24,906 nucleotides of DNA, taken from NCBI GenBank assembly GCA_028571885.1, contig JAPVVU010000004.1, positions 1 to 24,906 of the forward strand, in the 5' to 3' direction. This stretch comes from Gammaproteobacteria bacterium (lineage in GTDB: Bacteria; Pseudomonadota; Gammaproteobacteria; GRL18). Positions 6,371 to 14,362 of the stretch are shown here, in pieces; the first letter of the stretch is position 1, and the number at the start of each line of letters is the position of its first letter. Under the pieces are notes generated by a model. The model saw nothing but the letters and a program-made list of their open reading frames with translations, ran no database searches and was not told the origin of the DNA. A program made the translations under genes and the position numbers.

Positions 6371-9300
6371 TTATTCCTGCTCATCAACAAATATTCTGGA
6401 TTTAATCCCTGGTTTAATCGTTACTTCAATGGCATCAATTTCTGATTGATTTGTATCAAAAATATTTTCTTCAATGTCATCATCTGAATTTACAATTTCA
6501 GATTTAGTTTCAACCCTGTTTTCAGCCATGGTTTCAGTTATGCTTTCAAAAAAGGAATCATCTGTTTCTGCATTCAGCTTTTCATCTAAGGATAATTCCT
6601 GTTCATCTGTTTTGTCAAAATTATCTGAACGATTTATATTTTCAAGTTCTTTATCCAAAGATTCATCCATACTAAGCTTAACCGATGATAGTTTTAATAT
6701 GCTGACATTATTCTTTCTTATCTGTAATGATTTCCAATGAGGAAAACCATTTAACAAGAGATCATCATCGGTATTATATTTTTGATCATAACCCGCAGAA
6801 CGCAACATCATTCTACCTTTCAGCGCCCCATCTTTTATGCCCTGATATTTAAAGCGATGTCCCCATGAATCCAGCAATTCAGAGTCATTAAGTTTTAATG
6901 TTTCCTGCAGTTCCTTTATATCCAATGGCACTTTCAGCAGACGGTGATTCAGTCGACGATTTATAATTATAACCCGCTCATTCAGTCTTGATAGCAGCAC
7001 ACCGATATCAACCATTGAATCAATTGTTGACTGCTCATCTTTATCGGTAATTTCAATCTGTATATTGGTTTCAGATGTTGTACCTTCTGTATCAGATTCA
7101 GGTTGTGAATTATTAAAACTAAACATTAATAGCACAAGAAAAAAAACAGCAGCAGCCATAAAAACATAAAATAAAGTTCGCTTGTTGCCTGAATTCTCTC
7201 CTGAATTAAATCGTTCAGTTACTCTTGAACGACTTAACTTGCTTCCGGGTAAGGTCATATTATGAGGGGATTGAGAAAAATTAAGCAGTTGCAAGCCAAC
7301 CTCAGTTTTATCTAACCAGCCGTAACCTGCATACTCAAGCATTCTAAAGGTATTTTTTAACTCTTTATGAGGCTCTGCTGTTTTATGAGTGGCAAAATAA
7401 TTATTAAGATAGACATCAGCACTATTATCCCATTCCAGATAGACTTTCTTCTTTAATAACCAATCGAGACACCAGACAACAATTGAACCTTGTGCATCGC
7501 CAGAAAAAGCATACTGACCATCCATACTTAAAATCGCGGTGGTATAACTCACATTAATATTTTCAAAACTATAAAGACATTCACCGTTGATAACATCCCA
7601 AATCCGCAGCGATTTATCTTCACTTACAGAAAGAGCAATTTTACCCTGATAATCAATGGCAACCTGATTGATTCGTTTTGTATGACCGGTCATTACTCGT
7701 AGAGATTTTTTTCGACTGGATTGAACTTGCCATAAACGCAAACTTGCATCTGCACTGGCTGAAATAAAATAACGGCCATCAGAGGTAACAGCAATACTGG
7801 TAATAATATTTTCATGTTCCTGCAGTGCTGAAATAATTTTTCCAGTGGTCATATCCCAGATCAAAACTGAGTTATTATTACGCTGACCGGTTAAAGCAAA
7901 ACGGCCATCAGAGGTAACAGCAATTGTCGCAACCGTATTTTTTTTATCGGTGAAATCAGCCATCACTTCACCCGTTAATAAACGCCATAAATAAAAATGA
8001 CCTTTATCATCACTGGATAAAGCAAAACGGCCATCCGCAGTGATAGCTAAAGCTATAATATTAGTTTCATGATGACTAAACAATGAAAGCTGCTTGCCGC
8101 TTTTTATATCCATGAGCAGAACATTTTCACCACTGGCAATCAATATTCCATCACCATCAGAGGTCACTTTTATTGCAGAAACTGGTTTTTCAAATTCAGC
8201 AAATATTTTTTTTGCTTGTTGAGTTTCAATATCCCATTGATAAACACATTGATCTTTACCCGCTGAATAAAATTTATCATTAAGTGGTGAAACATCCAGT
8301 GAAAGAATACGGGCCTGATGTATTCTTAATTCATTTTTTTTCCAAATATCTTTAAGTTTTAACTTTGGAAAAAATGAATATAATTTTGACCAGTACTTGA
8401 ATGCTGAATAATCACGTTCATATCCCTGAATAGAACGAGCCCGCTCTATTTCTTCCATTGCATTTATATTGTCATTATTTAGAGCAGACTTTACCCGGGT
8501 AATAATTTTCTCATATTCTCGAGATAATTGATCAATTTCCAGTGCAGATTCAGGCAAAGAAAAAAGATAAGCTGCGCGGTATCGAAAAGAATTATTTGTT
8601 TCAATCATGCTGATACCAGATGGTATAACAATCAGGGCAAATAATTTTGATTCATCCAGAGAAATATGACGAACAGCACCTGAAAAGCGTGCTGCAACAT
8701 AGGATGATCCCGTTTTAATATCCCAATAACGCACAATACCATCACTACTGCCTGACAGGATGAAACCTCTGCTAATATCCGCTCGCAGGACATTAATCAT
8801 TCCGTGATGTCCTTTATATACCCGGATGCATTGTCCTGAAGTGAGATCCCAGAGTCGTATAGTTTTGTCCTGACTAGCTGATAAAACATGTTTATCATCA
8901 AGCCATTGAACACTGGTAACTGCCATCTCATGTCCCGATAAAATATGCTTTGCACGGCCAGAAGCTTTGTCCCAGACTCGCAAAATATTATCAGCACCAG
9001 CAGATATTATTTTTTCTTCCGGCGATGTAAAAGGTGAAACATGAATATCCAATACTTCAGCACTGTGGCCTTCACCATAGAATGAGTTTATCCTTGATTT
9101 TTTATGAAAATCCCACAGGCAAAGCCGGTTTTCACTTGATGCCGAATAGACCAATTGCCCACAGGCTGATACTTGCAGTGCATTAATTCTTCCTTTATGC
9201 GCAGACCAGACATTAATCAATTGCCCTGTTGCCAGTTCCCATACACGAATATCCCCCTGCTCTGAACCAGATATTAGTATTTTTTCGTCCGGGCTAATAG

Positions 9301-11458
9301 TAATTGCGCTTATTTTACCGATATGTCCCTTCATTTCCAGGCTGTTTTGTTTGTTTTTCAAACTCCAGAGAATAAGACTATTACCCCGATTAAAAACAAT
9401 ATTTTCACCATTATTTACAAACAGAGCAATATTAATGTTCTTTTTTGCTATTCGGTATAAGACTTCATAGCCAGGAAGAAAGAGTGCCACTGCCTGCTTT
9501 AATTGCTTTGGAATAATTCCAATTGCTGTGCTTGCTTTAAAAAACTTTGCAGCTTCCTTATTTTTCCCGCTACGCTGTAATGCAAGCGTATAAGCGGTGA
9601 TTAAATAAGGATCGGTTATTTTATTGGCAATCGCTTTTTTTAAGCATTCAACAACAATTTCCCAATGCGATGAAGCTTTTACTAATCGATAGTCTGCACA
9701 CAGGGCAAGTCCAAGTTCTTTACATGCCTCATTATCCAGGTTGGCGGGTAATTGAGATATTTTTTCAGCATTATTATTGAGTAGTTTTATAACTTGAAGA
9801 TATTGACCAAATTGAATATACAATTTCGCCAGGGCATATTTTATTCGTTCTATCTGCTGAGTTTCATTTTTCCCCTTTTCAATGTCCTCTTCCTTTTTAA
9901 GGAAGGATTTAATTTTTCCCAGAAGCTCTGATTCATCAAAACCTTCATTCTTCCACTGGTATAATGATAAATTAAAATTAGTTTCAAAATGCCCCGGGTT
10001 AATATTAAGCGCATTATTCCATGTTTTGACTGCTTCTTCAGTTTTCCCAAGGTCTAACAATGAGATGGCCTGATTATTCAGACTGGATGCGGTACCACTA
10101 CCACCCTGAGGCTGCTGTCTGGGGTAAACTGTATCAGATTCATTGTTATATATTTCCACTAAAGATTGTGCAACATCATTTAGACTGACCGGCCTGTTTC
10201 CTTCAAGCTCTTGAAAACATTGCGACAATAGCGTTGATAATGCCAAAGGAATTGAATCTAATGCCGGCTCATCATCCAGCATATTACTGCTATAAGCTTC
10301 TAATATTCCAGGCGCAACGGCGCCAGCTTCCCAGGAGCAATAACCCAGAATCATTTCCAGGACACAAACACCCCAACTCCATAAGTCAGTGCGTCGAGTT
10401 AAAGGTTTGCCTGCAAGTTGTTCTGGTGATGCATAAGCCGGTGACATCCCCATGCCAGCGATAATCATGGTTTGCTTCATATCATGATCATTCTTTTCCA
10501 GGGCTGAAACAGTTGCCATTGCACCTGCTTTTGCCAGACCAAAATCAGTAATTTTTATTGTGCCGTCTGAAGTCATCATCACATTTTCCGGCTTAATGTC
10601 CTGATGGATCAAGCCTTGCTCATGTGCATAATCTAATCCCCAGGCAAATTGGATAGCAATATCCAGAATCCTAAGTAAAACCTGTTTATCACTCGCAGCT
10701 TTATCAGAAGAGTGACCAGCAGCACTATAAAGCTCACGACTGGCGATCAAATCTTTTAGATCACCGCCATCAACATACTCACTAAAAATCTGCGGCACAT
10801 CATTAATACGACGCACGTAATAACAATTAACAATATTCGGGTGTAAGTCCAGATTGACCCAGGTTTCAGCTTCTTTTTCAATCATTTCAAAACCAGCTGA
10901 CAAGGCTTTTTGTTTCGGTGTTTTTAATGCCAGATCAAGATTCCAGTCACGGTGACGTACCTGAAACACCTTACCAAATTGACCTTCACCTAAAACAGCC
11001 TTGACCTCATATAGCTCTAGTAGTACATCACCAATTCTCCAGTCATGAATTGACTGCTGAGAGAGACTCAGCTCTGAAGAAAACTGTTCAGAACCTAGAC
11101 CAATAATATCAGAGATTTTTGACTGTTGAACTTGAAAAGCACCACTTTTATCCGGCTTCTTACCTCTCTGCCCCGCTGTAGCACTTTTTTCCGCTGTAGC
11201 ACTGTGTTCCGCTGCGGCAATCTGTGTTTCCTGAGGTGCAGGAGAATTAAATGAGTCTAAAGGTGCTAATTGGGTTTCCTGAGGGGCCGAGGACGCATGA
11301 TTCAAGGATTCAGAGGGGGCTAATTGAGTTTCCTGGGGGGATGCTGGTTCGCTTACTTTAAATCGGTGACTGCATTTCTTACAACGTAAAAATTGATTTG
11401 CATACTTTTCAGGCAAATTTCGATAAAGAGTCTGACACTTTGGGCAAATTATATCCAT
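6371..11458 (-). CDS. Giant zinc-ribbon Ser/Thr kinase with TPR, two WD40 propellers, membrane helix and GspG-like domain
   Basis: 1695 residues. Residues 1-35: MJ0042-type zinc ribbon (C5-x2-C8, C26-x2-C29). Residues 38-85: linker with three PQETQ repeats. Residues about 143-435: kinase with GEGQFG (157-162), K179, IHQDIKPEN (D287, N292), DFG (305-307) and SPEQ; Gln replaces Arg of HRD, making it a non-RD kinase. Residues about 455-660: TPR-like helices. Residues about 673-955 and 1045-1330: fourteen WD40 blades in two sets of seven, separated by a helical insert. Residues 1428-1447: one membrane helix. Residues about 1480-1570: domain resembling the GspG pseudopilin C-terminus (LDSWGHRFKYQ, RSAGYDQKYNTDDD), followed by an acidic tail. 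Topology puts the kinase and propellers in the cytoplasm and the GspG-like part outside. Good AGGAAG ribosome-binding site; first gene of the operon. Confidence 0.9.
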   Translation of the reverse strand: MDIICPKCQTLYRNLPEKYANQFLRCKKCSHRFKVSEPASPQETQLAPSESLNHASSAPQETQLAPLDSFNSPAPQETQIAAAEHSATAEKSATAGQRGKKPDKSGAFQVQQSKISDIIGLGSEQFSSELSLSQQSIHDWRIGDVLLELYEVKAVLGEGQFGKVFQVRHRDWNLDLALKTPKQKALSAGFEMIEKEAETWVNLDLHPNIVNCYYVRRINDVPQIFSEYVDGGDLKDLIASRELYSAAGHSSDKAASDKQVLLRILDIAIQFAWGLDYAHEQGLIHQDIKPENVMMTSDGTIKITDFGLAKAGAMATVSALEKNDHDMKQTMIIAGMGMSPAYASPEQLAGKPLTRRTDLWSWGVCVLEMILGYCSWEAGAVAPGILEAYSSNMLDDEPALDSIPLALSTLLSQCFQELEGNRPVSLNDVAQSLVEIYNNESDTVYPRQQPQGGSGTASSLNNQAISLLDLGKTEEAVKTWNNALNINPGHFETNFNLSLYQWKNEGFDESELLGKIKSFLKKEEDIEKGKNETQQIERIKYALAKLYIQFGQYLQVIKLLNNNAEKISQLPANLDNEACKELGLALCADYRLVKASSHWEIVVECLKKAIANKITDPYLITAYTLALQRSGKNKEAAKFFKASTAIGIIPKQLKQAVALFLPGYEVLYRIAKKNINIALFVNNGENIVFNRGNSLILWSLKNKQNSLEMKGHIGKISAITISPDEKILISGSEQGDIRVWELATGQLINVWSAHKGRINALQVSACGQLVYSASSENRLCLWDFHKKSRINSFYGEGHSAEVLDIHVSPFTSPEEKIISAGADNILRVWDKASGRAKHILSGHEMAVTSVQWLDDKHVLSASQDKTIRLWDLTSGQCIRVYKGHHGMINVLRADISRGFILSGSSDGIVRYWDIKTGSSYVAARFSGAVRHISLDESKLFALIVIPSGISMIETNNSFRYRAAYLFSLPESALEIDQLSREYEKIITRVKSALNNDNINAMEEIERARSIQGYERDYSAFKYWSKLYSFFPKLKLKDIWKKNELRIHQARILSLDVSPLNDKFYSAGKDQCVYQWDIETQQAKKIFAEFEKPVSAIKVTSDGDGILIASGENVLLMDIKSGKQLSLFSHHETNIIALAITADGRFALSSDDKGHFYLWRLLTGEVMADFTDKKNTVATIAVTSDGRFALTGQRNNNSVLIWDMTTGKIISALQEHENIITSIAVTSDGRYFISASADASLRLWQVQSSRKKSLRVMTGHTKRINQVAIDYQGKIALSVSEDKSLRIWDVINGECLYSFENINVSYTTAILSMDGQYAFSGDAQGSIVVWCLDWLLKKKVYLEWDNSADVYLNNYFATHKTAEPHKELKNTFRMLEYAGYGWLDKTEVGLQLLNFSQSPHNMTLPGSKLSRSRVTERFNSGENSGNKRTLFYVFMAAAVFFLVLLMFSFNNSQPESDTEGTTSETNIQIEITDKDEQSTIDSMVDIGVLLSRLNERVIIINRRLNHRLLKVPLDIKELQETLKLNDSELLDSWGHRFKYQGIKDGALKGRMMLRSAGYDQKYNTDDDLLLNGFPHWKSLQIRKNNVSILKLSSVKLSMDESLDKELENINRSDNFDKTDEQELSLDEKLNAETDDSFFESITETMAENRVETKSEIVNSDDDIEENIFDTNQSEIDAIEVTIKPGIKSRIFVDEQE

Positions 11459-11519
11459 TTACTTCCTGCTAGGTAGCATTGTATTGAAGCTTTTATCTAT
11501 AAAAACAGGTTACTCCATT

Positions 11520-11548
11520 TTAATAGTAAATAATGGGCGATTTTTCAA
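11520..11548 (-). promoter_or_regulatory. Predicted promoter of the kinase-phosphatase operon
   Basis: Minus strand: TTGAAA (11548-11543), 17-bp spacer, TATTAA (11525-11520), 62 bp before the large kinase start. Reasonable sigma70 match, but AT-rich DNA gives such matches by chance. Confidence 0.35.
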
Positions 11549-11709
11549 CCTTTTATAAAAAAAATATAATTATTTAGCATGTATTTATTAATTACCCAAG
11601 TTAAGGGGCTGTAGCTGTCCAGGGGGAAGGGATTTTGCAGTAATTCAGGTTCACTTAATGTCTGTAATGGTGCAGTCATTTTAAATTGCAGACTATTTTT
11701 GATGAGCTG

Positions 11710-11732
11710 AGCATGCTAAGCAGCAGCATGCT
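11710..11732. repeat. Paired AGCATGCT palindromes (potential hairpin)
   Basis: AGCATGCT at 11710-11717 and again at 11725-11732, separated by AAGCAGC. Each is itself palindromic, so the two copies form both a direct and an inverted repeat. Located 39 bp past the end of the small Lys-rich gene; could be its terminator stem, though no proper T-run follows. Confidence 0.5.
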
Positions 11733-11770
11733 TGTGAGTATCGGTTCTGAGAGTTATGAGATTCAGTGCT

Positions 11771-12034
11771 TCAGGAAGACAGGCTCACTTCCGATTTTAA
11801 CATTGTAATAGCATCAATGCCCTTCTGGCGCTGAGCATAAATAACTGCCAGTTTTTTTTCAATCAGTTTAAGATTATTTTCGTTGTTTTCATTTTCGAGT
11901 TTTTTCCTGAGGATAATTGCCTTTTTTTCAAGTTGTTTTAGAACATCATTAATATTTTTGGATTGCTTATATTGCTTTGCTTTATCATTAGATAGAAACC
12001 TATTGATAATATTTAGTATCTCAGGTGCTTTCAT
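11771..12034 (-). CDS. Small Lys-rich coiled-coil protein, paralogue of the 20516-20764 product; family not recognised
   Basis: 87 residues with a basic, helical, Leu/Ile-heptad-like sequence; no signal peptide or membrane helix. I do not recognise a named family. It aligns without gaps over 80 residues with the product of 20516-20764, about 45 identities (56%). Shared blocks are MKAP, RFLS, DVLK and AQR-x-KGI-x-AI. The start is ATG at 12034 because the paralogue begins at the same MKAP; an ATG 12 bp earlier (12046) is possible. It follows the PPK2 gene but has its own PHO-box promoter 57-74 bp upstream. Its paralogue follows a Na/Pi cotransporter. Together these suggest a phosphate-starvation or polyphosphate role, perhaps binding polyP through lysines, but the function is unknown. 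Confidence 0.8.
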   Translation of the reverse strand: MKAPEILNIINRFLSNDKAKQYKQSKNINDVLKQLEKKAIILRKKLENENNENNLKLIEKKLAVIYAQRQKGIDAITMLKSEVSLSS

Positions 12035-12075
12035 ATTATATCTCATCCAGAACAGGTGATTTAATGTTTCACCTA

Positions 12076-12108
12076 TTTATACCAGATTTGTATGACACTA
12101 ATATGACA
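12076..12108 (-). promoter_or_regulatory. PHO box and -10 element upstream of the small Lys-rich gene
   Basis: Minus strand 12108-12091 reads TGTCATATTAGTGTCATA: two TGTCAT half-sites at 11-bp period, the PhoB-box layout (two 7-mers with a 4-bp spacer). Ten bases after the second TGTCAT comes TATAAA (12081-12076) as -10. This is the same geometry as the E. coli phoA promoter, where the PHO box replaces the -35. It points toward the gene starting at 12034. Confidence 0.75.
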
Positions 12109-12157
12109 TTTATAAAAGAGATAGTCTTTTCGACAGTGATTATTCAGGTTTAAATTC

Positions 12158-13036
12158 CTAGCTTATAAATTTCCCTTTACGTAATCTCTGAGCTTCCATA
12201 ATTTCGAGTTCATGAGCGCCGGAATAGACGATATTACTATCAGGTACAAAATTTAAATCAGGATTCAGACGTTTGTAAGGAACACTATTCAAAATAGTTT
12301 TTATTGCATTGAGTCGTGCCTTATACTTATTATTTGAACGAATAATAGTCCAGGGGGCTGAAGAGGTATGGGTTTTCTTTAACATTTCGTACTTCACCTG
12401 GGTAAAATCGTCCCAGCGCTCCTGTGCCTGAACATCCAGTTCAGATAATTTCCATTGCCTCAAAGGGTCAGCAGCATCAGCATCAAACCGTCTTGCCTGC
12501 TCTGCTTTGGTGACACTAAAGTATAATTTGACCAGAATCGTTCCCTGGCGAACCAGATCTTTTTCAAATCCTGTCACACCTTTCATAAAGTTTTTATATT
12601 CCGACTCAGTACAAAAATTTAAAACCGGCTCAACCATAGCACGGTTATACCAGCTGCGATCAAATAAGACCACTTCCCCTCCCGTTGGCAAGTGAGTGAT
12701 GTATTTCTGGAAAAACCATTGTGTTTTTTGTTCCTCTGTCGGCTTACCCATAGCAACTATGCGGTAGCGTTTTTCATTCATATAACGAGTGACCCTGCGT
12801 ATAGTGCCGCCTTTTCCGGAAGCACCGCGACCTTCAAACAAAATAAGCATTCGCTTACCTGTATTTTCAAGATACTTCTGCATCTGAAGGAGTTCAGCCT
12901 GGTACGCTTTTAAAGAGTCTTCCTGTTTATACATTTTGATAATGCTGGAATTATTCTTTGTTAATCGCGCATTTTCCAAAACCAGTTGTTTATTTTCCTC
13001 AATCAATTGTTCTAAACTTAAACTATCTTCAACCAT
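12158..13036 (-). CDS. ppk2: Polyphosphate kinase 2 (PPK2 family)
   Basis: 292-residue cytosolic PPK2, transferring phosphate between polyphosphate and nucleoside di- or monophosphates. Residues 1-55 are a charged coiled coil. The P-loop GRGASGKGG (69-77) is followed by TIRRVTRYMNEKRYRI, and the Walker B is LFDRSWYNRA (124-133). The lid segment runs RRFDADAADPLRQWKLSELD, and WTIIRSNNK follows. The single-domain length fits the PPK2 catalytic core, probably class I (ADP/GDP phosphorylating), but class cannot be fixed by eye. The ATG sits 60 bp after a CNNM/CorC gene on the same strand, so it is likely the last gene of that transcript. The nearest other gene, downstream, is the PHO-box-driven Lys-rich protein. 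Confidence 0.93.
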   Translation of the reverse strand: MVEDSLSLEQLIEENKQLVLENARLTKNNSSIIKMYKQEDSLKAYQAELLQMQKYLENTGKRMLILFEGRGASGKGGTIRRVTRYMNEKRYRIVAMGKPTEEQKTQWFFQKYITHLPTGGEVVLFDRSWYNRAMVEPVLNFCTESEYKNFMKGVTGFEKDLVRQGTILVKLYFSVTKAEQARRFDADAADPLRQWKLSELDVQAQERWDDFTQVKYEMLKKTHTSSAPWTIIRSNNKYKARLNAIKTILNSVPYKRLNPDLNFVPDSNIVYSGAHELEIMEAQRLRKGKFIS

Positions 13037-13096
13037 TTTTTTTCCATCAATAGAAAACTTAATTCGAAATATGCAGGATATTAGAATAAAGCAATT

Positions 13097-14362
13097 TTAA
13101 ATACGTTCGAAACGGACCTTTATTACGGTACGTTCATCAGCTTCTAATACACTGAGTCTATAATCCTGCTCTTCAACCATATCACCAACCTTAGGAATTG
13201 TGCGTAAACGGCTGGTAATAAAACCACCTATGGTGTGTGCCTCTTCTACAGGCAGTTTGATATACAAAATATCATTGACTTCAGAAATAGGCATACGCCC
13301 GCCAATTAAATGAGAGCGTTCATTTTCATGAACAATATAAAACCGATGTTGAGGATTGTATTCTTCAAAATCATAACCGACTTCAATTTCACCAACGACT
13401 TCCTCAAATACATCCTCCATGGTTAAAATACCCACAGCAGAACCATATTCATCAATAACAACGGCCATATGATCATCCCGAGCCTGTAATTGCGGCAGCG
13501 CCTGATCAATTGTCTGCTTGGGAGAAAGGTATAATGTCGGGCAGATATAATCCGTAATAGGTTTTTCTTCCAGATCCATTTCCATTAAATCCCAGGTGCT
13601 CAGTGTTAACATCCCTTTTACATTGGTTATATTGCCGCGATAGACGGGTAAGCGATTGAAACCATATTTAATGACAATACGAATGGCTTCTTTCATGTTT
13701 CGAACTTCATTGAAACCAACGACATCCGCTAAAGGTATCATTGCTTCACCCACTGTGGTGTCAGCAAAACGAATGATCCGGCGTATACGTTTACGGTCAA
13801 TGTTCGATGGATCACTGGAGGACTCAGAAAGATCTAACAAAACCCGAATTTCTTCCCGGGTGATAAACATATTCTGCGGTGTCTCACCACCACCGACAAT
13901 TTTGGTTGCAAAACGGGCAACTGAGCTGAATATTATAATCAGTGGATAAAAAAGATAGGAGAAAAAGCGTAAAATATAAATTAAAAAGGTCACCAGGGTG
14001 TCTGCTTTTTGCTGAAAAACACTCTTAGGAACAATTTCACCAAAAATCAGCAGTATGGGAGTGAGCACCAGAATAGAAATAAAATCACCTGATGAACCAA
14101 AGAGTTCAATGAAAATAAGCGTACCGAGGGTCGATATAGTGACTGTCGCAATATTGGTACCGACTAACGTAGTTCCTAATATCACATCAGGTTTTTTAAA
14201 GAGTTTTAAAACGAGTTTGGCACCTTTATTACCCATTTTTGCCTGGTGACGAATTTTGAGTTTATCTGAATTCACCATAGCAATTTCAGAGCCGGAAAAA
14301 AAACCTTTTAACAGCAGAAAAAAAAGGATGATGAAAAGTTCAGTAGACCAGGACCAATCCAT
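13097..14362 (-). CDS. CNNM/CorC-family membrane protein (DUF21, CBS pair, CorC_HlyC domain), second of overlapping pair
   Basis: 421 residues. A DUF21/CNNM membrane domain occupies about 5-165, with SGSEIAMVNSDKLKIRHQAK after the first helix and the family motif FGEIVPKSVFQQ. Two CBS domains follow (about 205-325; GEAMIPLADV, GFNRLPVY, AVVIDEYGSAVGILTMEDVFEEVVG). The C-terminal CorC_HlyC domain spans about 340-421 (GGRMPISEVND, HTIGGFITSRLRTIPKVGD). Members of this family export Mg2+ or contribute to Mg/Co tolerance. Older hemolysin labels are misleading. Its ATG overlaps the stop of the preceding CNNM gene by one base (TAATG), implying coupled translation and perhaps a heteromeric transporter. 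PPK2 follows. Substrate is inferred, not shown. Confidence 0.9.
   Translation of the reverse strand: MDWSWSTELFIILFFLLLKGFFSGSEIAMVNSDKLKIRHQAKMGNKGAKLVLKLFKKPDVILGTTLVGTNIATVTISTLGTLIFIELFGSSGDFISILVLTPILLIFGEIVPKSVFQQKADTLVTFLIYILRFFSYLFYPLIIIFSSVARFATKIVGGGETPQNMFITREEIRVLLDLSESSSDPSNIDRKRIRRIIRFADTTVGEAMIPLADVVGFNEVRNMKEAIRIVIKYGFNRLPVYRGNITNVKGMLTLSTWDLMEMDLEEKPITDYICPTLYLSPKQTIDQALPQLQARDDHMAVVIDEYGSAVGILTMEDVFEEVVGEIEVGYDFEEYNPQHRFYIVHENERSHLIGGRMPISEVNDILYIKLPVEEAHTIGGFITSRLRTIPKVGDMVEEQDYRLSVLEADERTVIKVRFERI

Larger units (their letters stand above)
11459..11770. other. Intergenic spacer before the kinase operon
   Basis: 312 bp with the predicted operon promoter on the left, a pair of 8-bp palindromes on the right, and one small minus-strand reading frame (11679 to 11545, 44 codons, beginning MTAPLQTLSEPELLQ). 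That frame has no clear ribosome-binding site and I do not recognise it, so I do not call it a gene. Confidence 0.5.

Noticed and set aside
6474..6740. Plus-strand 88-codon frame rich in Ser
   Set aside because: Antisense shadow of the acidic tail of the giant kinase; no ribosome-binding site or family features.
4169..11458. Type VI secretion regulatory genes
   Set aside because: Kinase, FHA and PP2C are reminiscent of T6SS control, but no structural T6SS gene is present and domain orders differ.
13656..13949. Plus-strand 97-codon frame
   Set aside because: Shadow of the CNNM/CorC coding sequence, whose own frame has clear domains.
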